Source: Flagellimonas sp. MMG031
GTDB lineage: Bacteria; Bacteroidota; Bacteroidia; Flavobacteriales; Flavobacteriaceae
Direction of reading: 5' to 3'
Assembly: GCF_040112705.1 (NCBI RefSeq)
Contig: NZ_CP157804.1
Span: forward strand, 1,730,001-1,794,000
Length of the DNA: 64,000 bases
Part shown: one piece after another, positions 46,365 to 54,593 of the stretch
How the letters are laid out: each line of letters starts with the position of its first letter
Numbering within the stretch: the stretch's first letter is position 1
Translations under genes and position numbers: made by a program
The notes under the pieces: model-generated
Databases searched by the model: none
Told to the model about the DNA's origin: nothing
Seen by the model: the letters and a program-made list of their open reading frames with translations, nothing else

Positions 46365-47004
46365 GGATTTTAATGAATTTTGTCAAAGTGCCCTAAAATT
46401 AAAAAATCTCCCACTTCCAGGGGAGCAATCGCACCATAAAATGTCCCCGGAGCTTCGAATCGAATGGTTGAAGAAGAATCGATGGGAGGACATGAACCCC
46501 AAACGGGCTGGGGTCATGGCGTTGTTTTATCCTGATGTAGAGCGGCAGACACGTTTATTGTTGATTCTTCGTAAGGTGTATCAGGGCGTCCATTCCAATC
46601 AGATAGGCTTTCCGGGCGGGAAGGTGGAACGGATAGACAAAGATCTGATGGATACCGCACTCCGGGAAACCCATGAGGAAGTAGGGGTGCCACCAAGCGA
46701 TGTTGAGGTGATCAAAGAGCTTAGTGAGGTGTATATCCCGCCCAGTAATTTTTTGGTAAGGCCGTTTATGGGGATTTACCATAATCCGCAACCCTTCATT
46801 AAAGAAGAGGCAGAGGTGGAGCGTTTGGTAGAGGTATATCTCAGGGATTTTCTGGACGATGCCAACCATATTCAAGAAATTTTGAGTACTTCCTATGCCA
46901 AAAACATCAACGTACCTGCCTTTAAATTAAATGGTTATACGGTTTGGGGCGCCACAGCTATGATGTTGAGCGAGATCAAGGAGCTTTTGCGGCAAGTGCT
47001 TTAA
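46363..47004 (+). CDS. Nudix hydrolase, putative CoA pyrophosphatase
   Basis: 213 aa from the ATG at 46363 (MDFNEFCQSALKLK). The Nudix box is GGKVERIDKDLMDTALRETHEEVGV (23-residue GX5EX7REUXEEXGU form with a small insertion); the upstream segment with LPGEQSHHKMSPE and QIGFPGGK matches CoA pyrophosphatases of the NudL type, which cut CoA to phosphopantetheine and 3',5'-ADP. The start codon overlaps that of the divergent cyclophilin gene, so its promoter must lie inside that gene. Substrate inferred. Confidence 0.88.
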   Translation: MDFNEFCQSALKLKNLPLPGEQSHHKMSPELRIEWLKKNRWEDMNPKRAGVMALFYPDVERQTRLLLILRKVYQGVHSNQIGFPGGKVERIDKDLMDTALRETHEEVGVPPSDVEVIKELSEVYIPPSNFLVRPFMGIYHNPQPFIKEEAEVERLVEVYLRDFLDDANHIQEILSTSYAKNINVPAFKLNGYTVWGATAMMLSEIKELLRQVL

Positions 47005-47015
47005 TGGCGATTTCG

Positions 47016-47023
47016 TAAATTTG
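47016..47023 (+). promoter_or_regulatory. -7 promoter box of the 47045 acyltransferase gene
   Basis: TAAATTTG fits TAnnTTTG, 21 nt before the ATG at 47045. No -33 TTG is apparent. Lies just after the Nudix stop codon. Confidence 0.45.
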
Positions 47024-47044
47024 CGGTTACAATCAACACAAAAT

Positions 47045-47866
47045 ATGGGTCTGTTCAAGAAAAATCCTTTTGGTCATATTTTATTTTTAAAGAGATGGCT
47101 GATTCGAATAGCCGGTATGATGACGCACCAGCGGTATAAAGGATTCAATACCTTGGAAATCGAGGGGTCCCAAATTATTCGCGACCTCCCGGAGAACAAT
47201 GTTCTTTTTGTAAGCAATCACCAAACCTACTTCGCCGATGTGGTGGCCATGTTCCATGTTTTTAATGCCAGTTTGAGCGGTAGGGAGGACAACATCAAAA
47301 ACCTGGGCTATTTATGGAACCCCAAACTGAACATTTATTATGTTGCAGCAAAGGAGACCATGAAAAAGAGCTTGTTGACGAAGATTCTAGCCTATGCTGG
47401 CTCCATCAGTATTGAGCGGACCTGGAGGGCTGATGGACAAAACGTGAACAGACAGGTAAAGTTCAGTGATATTTCCAATATTGGAAAGGCGCTCAACGAT
47501 GGTTGGGTAATCACCTTTCCACAGGGAACCACTACACCATGGAAACCGCTTCGAAAGGGAACAGCTCACATCATCAAAAAGTATAAACCAGTAGTTGTAC
47601 CTGTAGTGATCGATGGTTTCCGCCGGTCGTTTGATAAAAAAGGTCTTCGGGTCAAAAAGAAAGGGATTCTCCAATCCATGCACATCAAGGAACCTTTGGA
47701 CATCGATTACGATAATGAGTCCATCGAAGCTATTTTGGAAAAGTTGGAATACGCCATTGAGCAACATCCTTCCTTTTTAAAGGTAATCCCACAGGCAGAA
47801 TTGTTGGCCTATGAAGAGGAAAATCAAAAAAGGCGATACAGCTACAAGGGCAAAATAGACGGTTAG
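47045..47866 (+). CDS. PlsC-like 1-acylglycerol-3-phosphate acyltransferase family protein
   Basis: 273 aa from the ATG at 47045 (MGLFKKNPF). Acyltransferase fold with the motif SNHQTYFAD (about residues 53-61) and FPQGTTTPW (about 163). Classic PlsC has His-x4-Asp and FPEGTR; here the spacing is His-x5-Asp and the second block carries Gln and Thr, yet the overall layout and the N-terminal membrane helix are kept. The variant appears constant within flavobacterial homologs. Phosphatidic-acid synthesis is the usual role, but the altered motifs make another lipid acceptor possible. Confidence 0.75.
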   Translation: MGLFKKNPFGHILFLKRWLIRIAGMMTHQRYKGFNTLEIEGSQIIRDLPENNVLFVSNHQTYFADVVAMFHVFNASLSGREDNIKNLGYLWNPKLNIYYVAAKETMKKSLLTKILAYAGSISIERTWRADGQNVNRQVKFSDISNIGKALNDGWVITFPQGTTTPWKPLRKGTAHIIKKYKPVVVPVVIDGFRRSFDKKGLRVKKKGILQSMHIKEPLDIDYDNESIEAILEKLEYAIEQHPSFLKVIPQAELLAYEEENQKRRYSYKGKIDG

Positions 47867-48507
47867 ACTTCCAGACGTTTAAGTTCGTTGTAGTTTTTTC
47901 TTAGCTTTTTCAGCAAAATTCCATACAGTAATTTGTAGAACAGCCAGATGATGAAGAGCCCTACAGCCGTAAGGGCAATGGAGGTAATAATGATCAATGC
48001 CCAAAACTCGGTGCTGTCCCCATCCTGTGCCGCAGCCTGGACGATTTCTTGACCCTCTGGAGTGTACAGCAGGACACCGTATCCGTAGATAATGGCACTT
48101 ACCGTAAAAATGATGAGGTTAAACCATACGTATTGGGTCACCGTGCGTTTTACCTTTAAAATGGTCCGCATCATGACCCTGGATGAATCCGTAAAGGAAA
48201 TTTTTCGGTAATTGGTATAAAACTTATAGATAAAGTAAAGGATGATGGCGTAGTTGAAGACATTTAGCAGCATGACCACTTTGTAGATGTGCATGTCTTT
48301 CAATTCCTGCATGGTCTCTGGGCCGCTGAAAATGATATTGATGCCCGCCCAGAACACAAATTCTATGATACTGATATAAAAAATCCACTTTACTATGGAT
48401 GATGATTTTTTCTTCATCATCGGGTAAATCTGCTCATAAGACAACTTAGGAAGGTCTGCCTCCCGCTTCTGCCAATCCTTTTTCAAGAGCTCCAGTTCAT
48501 CCAACAT
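47863..48507 (-). CDS. Membrane protein partnered with the ECF sigma factor
   Basis: 214 aa from the ATG at 48507, two bases after the sigma-factor stop; a GTG at 48513 would overlap that stop. Soluble acidic N-terminus (DELELLKKDWQKREADLPKLSYEQIY), then four membrane helices (WIFYISIIEFVFWAGINIIF; VVMLLNVFNYAIILYFIY; VWFNLIIFTVSAIIYGYG; FWALIIITSIALTAVGLFIIWLF). No zinc-binding anti-sigma motif. The position and the cytoplasmic amphipathic head suggest an anti-sigma factor of a Bacteroidetes-specific type. Convergent with the acyltransferase gene (four-base overlap). Confidence 0.75.
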   Translation of the reverse strand: MLDELELLKKDWQKREADLPKLSYEQIYPMMKKKSSSIVKWIFYISIIEFVFWAGINIIFSGPETMQELKDMHIYKVVMLLNVFNYAIILYFIYKFYTNYRKISFTDSSRVMMRTILKVKRTVTQYVWFNLIIFTVSAIIYGYGVLLYTPEGQEIVQAAAQDGDSTEFWALIIITSIALTAVGLFIIWLFYKLLYGILLKKLRKNYNELKRLEV

Positions 48508-48509
48508 AA

Positions 48510-49004
48510 TCACGGATTTAGAATTGTTTTTAATTTTGTTTTCACTCTGCTCATCTTCACTCTCGCATTCACTTCTGTTATACCCAAGGTTTCGGCTATT
48601 TCGGAATAGTCTTTGTCCTCCAGATAGAGAAACACCAATGCTTTATCGATGTCGCCAAGCTGTTTAATGGCATCGTACATGAGTTTTAATTGGCGTTCCT
48701 CCGTATCGTCGTACTCTTTGGCCTTGATTTTGTAGAGTACCGAATCAAAATCCTGGGTCTTTACCCTTTTTTTGGATTTCCGGTACAGGGTGATGGCCGT
48801 GTTCAATGCAACACGGTACATCCATGTACTGAACTTGGCATCGCCCCGAAACTTTGGGTACGCCTTCCATAACTGTATGGTGATCTCTTGGAACAAATCG
48901 TTATGTGAGTCCTTGTCATTGGTGTACAGACTGCACACCTTATGGACAATGTTCTGATTGTCCTCAAGTTCCGTCACAAAACGATGTTCCAGTTCCTTGT
49001 TCAC
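48510..49004 (-). CDS. ECF-type RNA polymerase sigma factor
   Basis: 164 aa. Starts at GTG 49004; an in-frame TAA eight codons upstream blocks longer versions and no ATG precedes the conserved part. Sigma region 2 includes DLFQEITIQLWKAYPKFRG and ARFSTWMYRVALNT-like (here AKFSTWMYRVALNTAI, about residues 55-70); region 4 is IKQLGDIDKALVFLYLEDKDYSEIAETLGI with the helix-turn-helix. Drives a small regulon, likely under control of the membrane partner encoded next. Target promoters not identifiable here. Confidence 0.92.
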   Translation of the reverse strand: MNKELEHRFVTELEDNQNIVHKVCSLYTNDKDSHNDLFQEITIQLWKAYPKFRGDAKFSTWMYRVALNTAITLYRKSKKRVKTQDFDSVLYKIKAKEYDDTEERQLKLMYDAIKQLGDIDKALVFLYLEDKDYSEIAETLGITEVNARVKMSRVKTKLKTILNP

Positions 49005-49078
49005 TAAACGGTTGGTGAGTTTGCTTTATTGATTAGTATGTCTAACTGTTGATTTGTTACAAGGAATTTCAAAAAAAA

Positions 49079-50506
49079 CTATTTGCGGTAATCCAATGCT
49101 GGAGGTCTGTTGCCCAGCATAGGTACGTATTTGAAGTCTTTTCCCCTTCGCTCTTCCAATTCCTTTTTGGCCGCTTCCACTGTTTTGGGGTTTTCAAAAA
49201 TATCCATAGCCGTTAATGCAATTGTTTTTGCGGCAACCATCATTCCTTTGGAACCTATGCTCATGCCGCCAGCAGCAACCGCTTGCCAGCTGTGTGCGGG
49301 CGTTCCAGGTACCCAAGTTGCCGTTCCAAGACCGGCTGTGGGAACTGTAAAGCTCACATCACCAACATCGGTGGAACCAAATGCTTCGGCGGTTTCTTTA
49401 TAAGGTTGAACGGTTTCCGCAACTTTGATGTTCAGACTTTCGTTGCCCAGGCTTTTTGATATTTTTTCGGCAAATGCCTTCTCTTCTGGGGTGTAAGTAA
49501 TACCGCCAACCTTTACCAGATTGTCGTGCATCATTTTTTGCAAAGTAAGGTTGGGAAGCAGTTCGTGGGTTCCCCCGATCATTTCGTATTCCATAGTGGT
49601 ACCTGTACCCAAAGCAGCACCTTCAGCGGCTTTTACCATTCTATCAAAGATATCGACTACCACATCTCTGGTATTGTGTCTCGCATAGTAATATACTTCG
49701 GCAAAATCGGGTACCACGTTGGGCGCCTCGCCGCCTTCGGTGATGACATAGTGGATTCTGGCATCTTCCGGTACATGCTCTCGCATCATGTTCACCATAT
49801 AGTTCATTGCCTCCACACCATCCAATGCAGAACGACCCATTTGTGGTGCTGCCGCCGCATGGGCTGAAATGCCATAAAATCTGAATTTGGCCGATTTATT
49901 GGCCAAAGCGGCACCTGCACTTGCTGCATTTGCGGAACTTGGGTGCCAGTGCAAGGCTACATCCACATCATCAAAAACACCTTCGCGCACCATATATACT
50001 TTTCCAGAGCCCCCTTCCTCGGCAGGGCATCCATAAAAGCGGATGGTTCCCTTTATGTTGTTCGCTTTCATCCAATCCTTTACGGAAATGGCCGCAGCTG
50101 TGGATGCGGTTCCGAACAGGTGATGGCCACAGGCATGACCAGCTTCTCCACCAGCAGATTTTTTTTCTGGAACCGCCTCTTGCGAGAGTCCGGGTAGGGC
50201 ATCATATTCCCCCAATATGCCGATGACAGGATACCCAGAACCATATTCGGCCACAAATGCCGTTGGAATCCCGGCGATTCCCTTTTCTATGGAAAAACCT
50301 TCGGCAGCAAGGGTCTCCTGCAATAGTGCTGAACTCTTTTCTTCCAAATAGCCCATTTCGGCAAGATTCCAGATAGTGTGGGCAATTTCGCTATAGGTCT
50401 CAGCTTTAGCATCCAATTGTTTTAGGACATCATTTTTCTTTTTTTGGGCATTAACGGACAAGGTGCATAGTAGTAATAGGGCACCCAAGGGAAGAAGTTT
50501 TTTCAT
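49079..50506 (-). CDS. Secreted M20 family amidohydrolase, AbgB/peptidase-like
   Basis: 475 aa. Signal LLPLGALLLLCTLSVNAQ, then an M20 dimetal hydrolase: GEYDALPGLSQ, GHACGHHLFG (the metal ligand His-Asp/His set and bridging region), PAEEGGSGKVYM with the catalytic Glu, and a dimerisation lid (FRFYGISAHAAAAPQMG). This resembles AbgB p-aminobenzoyl-glutamate hydrolase and carboxypeptidase-like amidohydrolases, here exported to the periplasm. Flanked by the sigma-factor gene and divergent NDH-2. Confidence 0.9.
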   Translation of the reverse strand: MKKLLPLGALLLLCTLSVNAQKKKNDVLKQLDAKAETYSEIAHTIWNLAEMGYLEEKSSALLQETLAAEGFSIEKGIAGIPTAFVAEYGSGYPVIGILGEYDALPGLSQEAVPEKKSAGGEAGHACGHHLFGTASTAAAISVKDWMKANNIKGTIRFYGCPAEEGGSGKVYMVREGVFDDVDVALHWHPSSANAASAGAALANKSAKFRFYGISAHAAAAPQMGRSALDGVEAMNYMVNMMREHVPEDARIHYVITEGGEAPNVVPDFAEVYYYARHNTRDVVVDIFDRMVKAAEGAALGTGTTMEYEMIGGTHELLPNLTLQKMMHDNLVKVGGITYTPEEKAFAEKISKSLGNESLNIKVAETVQPYKETAEAFGSTDVGDVSFTVPTAGLGTATWVPGTPAHSWQAVAAGGMSIGSKGMMVAAKTIALTAMDIFENPKTVEAAKKELEERRGKDFKYVPMLGNRPPALDYRK

Positions 50507-50584
50507 CGGTTGAAGTTATTTTGAGTTAGACACTAAAGATACAAAAAAACCATCCTGACATGGGTCGCTGTAGTGCGGAATACG

Positions 50585-50592
50585 TAAATTTG
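50585..50592 (+). promoter_or_regulatory. -7 box of ndh, leaderless arrangement
   Basis: TAAATTTG followed by just five bases (TGGGT) before the ATG at 50598, so transcription would start at or next to the A of the start codon. Confidence 0.5.
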
Positions 50593-50597
50593 TGGGT

Positions 50598-51914
50598 ATG
50601 TCAAGCATGAACATTCCTCAATCCAGTTTTCCAAGAGTCGTTATCATAGGCGGCGGTTTTGGGGGCATAGCACTAGCCAAGAAATTAAGCAAGAAAGAAG
50701 TACAGGTGGTGTTGTTGGATAAACACAATTACCACAATTTCCAACCTTTATTGTATCAGGTGTCCACTGGAGGGCTGGAACCGGATTCGATTGCATACCC
50801 TATCCGAAAGGTATTGCAGGGATATCCCAACTTCTATTTTCGATTGGCCCAGGTGAAAGAGGTGAACACAGAAGCCAAGTTGGTCAAGACCAACATCGGT
50901 GAAATAGGCTATAACTATTTGGTCGTGGCCACTGGGTCCGAAACCAATTTTTTTGGAAACAAAGCATTGGAGACCAAGGGTATGGCCATGAAGACCATTC
51001 CGCAGTCGCTAAACTTACGGAGTCTTATCCTGGAGAATTTCGAGCAAGCACTTTTAACGGATGACCTCCATGAAAGGGATGCCCTCATGAACTTTGTAAT
51101 CGTTGGGGGAGGGCCTACGGGAGTGGAACTTGCCGGGGCCCTGGCCGAAATCAAAAAGGGAATCCTGCCCAAGGATTATCCTGATCTGGACACCAGAAGA
51201 GCACAAATTAACCTTGTACAGGCAGGGGACAGGCTGCTGCCAGCCATGAGCGAAGTAGCCTCCCGAAAAGCGGAGAAGTTTTTGGAGGAATTGGGAGTAA
51301 ACGTTTGGAAAAATATTCGGGTCACCGATTATGATGGCAAACGGATAACCACCAATACCAACACCATTTTCGATGCGGAAACCTTGGTTTGGGCGGCAGG
51401 AGTTAGGGCGGTGAGCCTAAAAGGTTTGGATGGGGGCAATTATCTGAGCCATGGCAACAGGTTGCGGGTAAATGAATTTCACCAAGTGGAAGGGTTCGAG
51501 AATATCTTTGCCATTGGAGATGTGGCGCAAATGACCACCGAGGCTTTTCCGCATGGACATCCGATGATGGCACAGCCTGCCATGCAACAAGGCAGAAATT
51601 TAGGGGATAATTTGGTGCGTCTGGTTGAAGGTAAATCCATGAAGCCCTTTGTTTATAAAGATAAAGGAAGCATGGCCACTGTTGGCCGGAACAAGGCGGT
51701 TGTAGACTTGCCCAAGTTTAAATTTCAAGGCGTGTTCGCTTGGTTCGTATGGATGTTCGTCCACCTGTATTTTCTGATCGGTTTTAGGAACCGCGTGGTG
51801 GTCTTCATCAATTGGGTGTACAATTATGTCCGATTTGATCGTGAGGCCCGATTGATAATCCGGCCGTTTAAAAAACAGAATAAAGTGGAAAAGGATACCT
51901 TAATGCGTGATTAA
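50598..51914 (+). CDS. ndh: Type II NADH dehydrogenase (NDH-2)
   Basis: 438 aa from the ATG at 50598; a GTG two codons earlier is part of the promoter region. FAD-binding motif VIIGGGFGGIALAKKL at the start, the NADH-binding motif IVGGGPTGVELAGALAE at about residue 170, and FAIGDVAQM near residue 315. The C-terminal hydrophobic stretches (FAWFVWMFVHLYFLIG, VVVFINWVYNYV) anchor it to the membrane. It passes electrons from NADH to the quinone pool without pumping protons. The stop overlaps the end of xerD by four bases. Confidence 0.92.
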   Translation: MSSMNIPQSSFPRVVIIGGGFGGIALAKKLSKKEVQVVLLDKHNYHNFQPLLYQVSTGGLEPDSIAYPIRKVLQGYPNFYFRLAQVKEVNTEAKLVKTNIGEIGYNYLVVATGSETNFFGNKALETKGMAMKTIPQSLNLRSLILENFEQALLTDDLHERDALMNFVIVGGGPTGVELAGALAEIKKGILPKDYPDLDTRRAQINLVQAGDRLLPAMSEVASRKAEKFLEELGVNVWKNIRVTDYDGKRITTNTNTIFDAETLVWAAGVRAVSLKGLDGGNYLSHGNRLRVNEFHQVEGFENIFAIGDVAQMTTEAFPHGHPMMAQPAMQQGRNLGDNLVRLVEGKSMKPFVYKDKGSMATVGRNKAVVDLPKFKFQGVFAWFVWMFVHLYFLIGFRNRVVVFINWVYNYVRFDREARLIIRPFKKQNKVEKDTLMRD

Positions 51915-52819
51915 TCTTTTTTTCTCCTTGGATGAAACTCATTAAGAACCTTGCTTAAATGTGAACGGTTTACGTGCATGTACACCTCGGTAGTGGTGAT
52001 GCTTTCATGGCCCAACATTTGTTGAATGGCCCTCAAATCGGCTCCGTTTTCCAGTAGATGGGTCGCAAAGGAATGCCGAAAGGTATGTGGGCTGATGTTT
52101 TTCTGCAATCCCACTTTTTCAGCAAGTTGCTTTACAATGGTGAAAATCATGGCACGAGTTAGCTGTTTGCCCCTTCGATTCAAAAAAACAATATCCTCGT
52201 GTTCCTTTTGAATGGGCAAATGTACACGCACCTCATTTCGATATATGTTGATGTATTTCTGGTTGATGCCGCTAATGGGAACAAAGCGCTGTTTGTTGCC
52301 CTTACCCGTCACTTGGATAAAATCCTCATCAAAATAAAGGTCGGATAGTTTGAGGTTGATGAGTTCGGAAACACGCAGACCACAGCCATACAGGGTTTCG
52401 ATAATCGCCCGGTTACGCTCGCCTTCTGGTTTGGAGAGGTCGATAGCGGCAATCAGGCTGTTGATTTCTGTTTCGGAAAGGGTGTCTGGAAGTTTGCGTC
52501 CAATTTTTGGGGTCTCGATCAAATCCATAGGGTTGTCTTCCCGGTAATCCTCAAAAACCAGATAGTTAAAGAATCCTTTCAAACCGGAAATTATCCTGGC
52601 CTGGGTCCTCGGGGTAACCACTTTGGCAATGCTGTAAATAAATTCTTGAACTGTTTCCCTGCGAATATGGACCGGTTTTTCGGCAATGGAGAATTCGTCC
52701 AGATAACTTTGGAGTTTTTCCAAATCCATGGTGTAGTTCACAATGGAGTTTGGAGATAGCCCTCGCTCTATCTTTAAGTAATTTTGATAATCCTTAATCG
52801 CCTGCTGCCAATTCATCAT
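51911..52819 (-). CDS. xerD: Site-specific tyrosine recombinase XerD
   Basis: 302 aa. ATG at 52819 (also 52816, giving MNWQQAIK). N-terminal SAM-like DNA-binding domain (DYQNYLKIERGLSPNSIVNY), then the catalytic domain with Arg in GCGLRVSELINL, Lys in VTGKGNKQR, HTFRHSFATHLL, and LGHESITTTEVYMHV with the nucleophile Tyr. All five catalytic residues are present. With XerC it resolves chromosome dimers at dif. It overlaps the convergent ndh stop by four bases; the -7 box directly abuts the start region. Confidence 0.95.
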   Translation of the reverse strand: MMNWQQAIKDYQNYLKIERGLSPNSIVNYTMDLEKLQSYLDEFSIAEKPVHIRRETVQEFIYSIAKVVTPRTQARIISGLKGFFNYLVFEDYREDNPMDLIETPKIGRKLPDTLSETEINSLIAAIDLSKPEGERNRAIIETLYGCGLRVSELINLKLSDLYFDEDFIQVTGKGNKQRFVPISGINQKYINIYRNEVRVHLPIQKEHEDIVFLNRRGKQLTRAMIFTIVKQLAEKVGLQKNISPHTFRHSFATHLLENGADLRAIQQMLGHESITTTEVYMHVNRSHLSKVLNEFHPRRKKD

Positions 52820-52821
52820 CA

Positions 52822-52829
52822 CAAATATA
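52822..52829 (-). promoter_or_regulatory. -7 box of xerD, leaderless arrangement
   Basis: On the minus strand TATATTTG is followed after two bases by ATG (52819) and after five bases by a second ATG (52816). Five bases to 52816 is the same spacing as ndh and aroQ, so 52816 may be the true leaderless start. Confidence 0.5.
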
Positions 52830-52965
52830 TATCAACCCATGGTACTCTAAGGTTGATTTTTGTGTAGTTCAATTTTGTTTAAAGATAAATGGATTATGGA
52901 TCTGTGCTTATACTGGTATGATTATTTGACTTAGATTCTTCGGCTCAACGGTAAATCGATTTTAA

Positions 52966-52990
52966 AATAAAAAACCCGTCGCGAGACGGG
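52966..52990 (-). terminator. Terminator of the CsbD gene
   Basis: CCCGTC-GCGA-GACGGG stem; on the minus strand the stem is followed by TTTTTTATTTT. It lies about 27 bp after the CsbD stop codon. Confidence 0.85.
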
Positions 52991-53016
52991 GACTTTTTAT
53001 TAGAAAAGGAAGGGGA

Positions 53017-53202
53017 TTATAAGCTTTCGATTTCCTTTTTTAATGCTTCTTTGGATTTTCCTGTTTTCTCTTGTACCCTTCCGAGCATCTCTTCGAATTT
53101 TCCTTCGGAATAAGAAAGATCGTTATCGGTTACCTCCCCATATTTTTGTTTAAACTTTCCTTTTACTTGTTTCCATTTGCCTTCTAGCTGATCAGTATTC
53201 AT
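53017..53202 (-). CDS. CsbD family stress-response protein
   Basis: 61 aa: the signature QLEGKWKQVKGKFKQKYGEVTDNDL and the amphipathic helices through LGRVQEKTGKSKEALKKEI are typical of CsbD, small intrinsically flexible proteins induced by general stress in many bacteria. Its molecular role is unknown. Own terminator behind; upstream region shares 21 bp spaced TTAACG repeats (53261 and 53282). Confidence 0.93.
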   Translation of the reverse strand: MNTDQLEGKWKQVKGKFKQKYGEVTDNDLSYSEGKFEEMLGRVQEKTGKSKEALKKEIESL

Positions 53203-53260
53203 ATGTTTTGTTTTTAATGATTAATACTGTAAGTAAACTAAGGCGTGAAGCTTAAATTAT

Positions 53261-53288
53261 TTAACGTCAATCCTTTAATTGTTAACGC
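53261..53288. promoter_or_regulatory. 21 bp spaced TTAACG direct repeat between csbD and the 53469 gene
   Basis: TTAACGtCAAT at 53261 and TTAACG-CAAT at 53282, starts exactly 21 bp apart, in the divergent region between CsbD and the AI-2E-type gene. Nothing else is recognisable in the 266 bp gap. Confidence 0.35.
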
Positions 53289-53468
53289 AATAGCATATTC
53301 TGAACCAACTTAAAATAGTTTTAAGGGCAATAAAAACCTTGAATGGGGTAAGCCGATCATGTTTGTTTTTTCAATTTGGCCATGTTTTGTGATGGTCATT
53401 AAAAAAATGAAGCCCATCTACCTAAACTGATTCAATCACGAGCAATCGTAACAACCTACAGATAATAG

Positions 53469-54488
53469 ATGAAACAAATACCCCCCAAAATAGTACGACA
53501 GATTTTTATCCTTCTCTTGATTCTTTTGATGGCGGGGTTGATTTTCTCGGAAATTGCTCCCTATTTCTCGGGTATTCTAGGTACCATTACTTTGTTTGTC
53601 CTTTTAAAAAGGCCCATGGAAAAATTGGAGGACAAGGGATGGAATTCCACATTGTCTGCAATTCTTTTAATGTTGACCTCCTTTTTTATCATTCTACTTC
53701 CCATAGCAGGAGCATTTTTTATGCTTGGGAAAAGAATCCGTAAGGCCGCGGAAAATTCGGAGCAGATAACCTCCATGATCAAATCCCAATTGCAAACGCT
53801 CGAAGATTACGTAGGATTCAAGCTCACTTCCCAAGTGGATGCCTCTGCGGTAACGGAATGGCTTACCTCAAATTTACAGGGACTTGCGGGCGGTACTTTT
53901 AACGCGGTCATAGCAATTTCCATAATGTACTTTCTATTGTTTTACATGCTCACCAATCAAAAGAAGTTATACGAATCGCTTTACGAGTACATACCTATCG
54001 GAAATCATAATTTGAAGATAATCGGGGATGAGGTAAGGGAAATTGTCCGTGCCAATACCTTGGGAATTCCATTGGTCGCTTTTGCACAAGGGGTCGTGGC
54101 CTTAATAGGTTTTCTGATTTTTGGTGTTGACAATGCCCTTTTTTGGGCCATTATGGTCACCATTGGTTCCATGATTCCCTTTGTAGGTAACCTATTGGGT
54201 ACTTTACCCGTATTTGTGTTGTCCCTGTCCAATGGAGATCATTTTCAGGCCTGGGGTGTCTTGTTATATGGGTCCATAGTGGTAGGATCTACCGATAACC
54301 TTATTCGGTTGTACGTCCTTAAAAAACTCGATGATGTTCACCCACTTGTAACCTTGATCGGGGTTTTGGTGGGTATCCCTTTATTTGGATTTATAGGTCT
54401 GATTTTTGGGCCGTTGCTGGTCAGTCTGTTTTTGGTAATCGTGCGTATTTATAAAAGAGAATATGGAAAGGGAGAAACCGAACCCTGA
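53469..54488 (+). CDS. AI-2E family transporter (PurR-like permease superfamily)
   Basis: 339 aa, about seven membrane helices. FILLLILLMAGLIFSEIAPYFS-type start, a cytoplasmic segment with SQLQTLEDYVGF, then GTIGSMIPFVGNLLGTLP-like (here VTIGSMIPFVGNLLG) and GVLVGIPLFGFIGLIFGPLLV, the two conserved blocks of the AI-2E/UPF0118 family. Members export or import varied solutes, including Na+/H+ antiport; the AI-2 role is proven only in E. coli TqsA. Own transcription unit. Confidence 0.9.
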   Translation: MKQIPPKIVRQIFILLLILLMAGLIFSEIAPYFSGILGTITLFVLLKRPMEKLEDKGWNSTLSAILLMLTSFFIILLPIAGAFFMLGKRIRKAAENSEQITSMIKSQLQTLEDYVGFKLTSQVDASAVTEWLTSNLQGLAGGTFNAVIAISIMYFLLFYMLTNQKKLYESLYEYIPIGNHNLKIIGDEVREIVRANTLGIPLVAFAQGVVALIGFLIFGVDNALFWAIMVTIGSMIPFVGNLLGTLPVFVLSLSNGDHFQAWGVLLYGSIVVGSTDNLIRLYVLKKLDDVHPLVTLIGVLVGIPLFGFIGLIFGPLLVSLFLVIVRIYKREYGKGETEP

Positions 54489-54593
54489 TCAAAATGTGAG
54501 GTTATTCCTAGCGATTTTTTGATTTCATCATGCTGGAATAGCTATCATCAACACCATAAAACTAATTGCAAAAACCCTTCTGTTGATCGGGAA

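Noticed and set aside
51911..52819. Integrase marking a mobile element
   Set aside because: The tyrosine recombinase has XerD length and motifs, sits in a housekeeping context and has no nearby tRNA, att repeats or cargo; the MITE-like repeat is separate.
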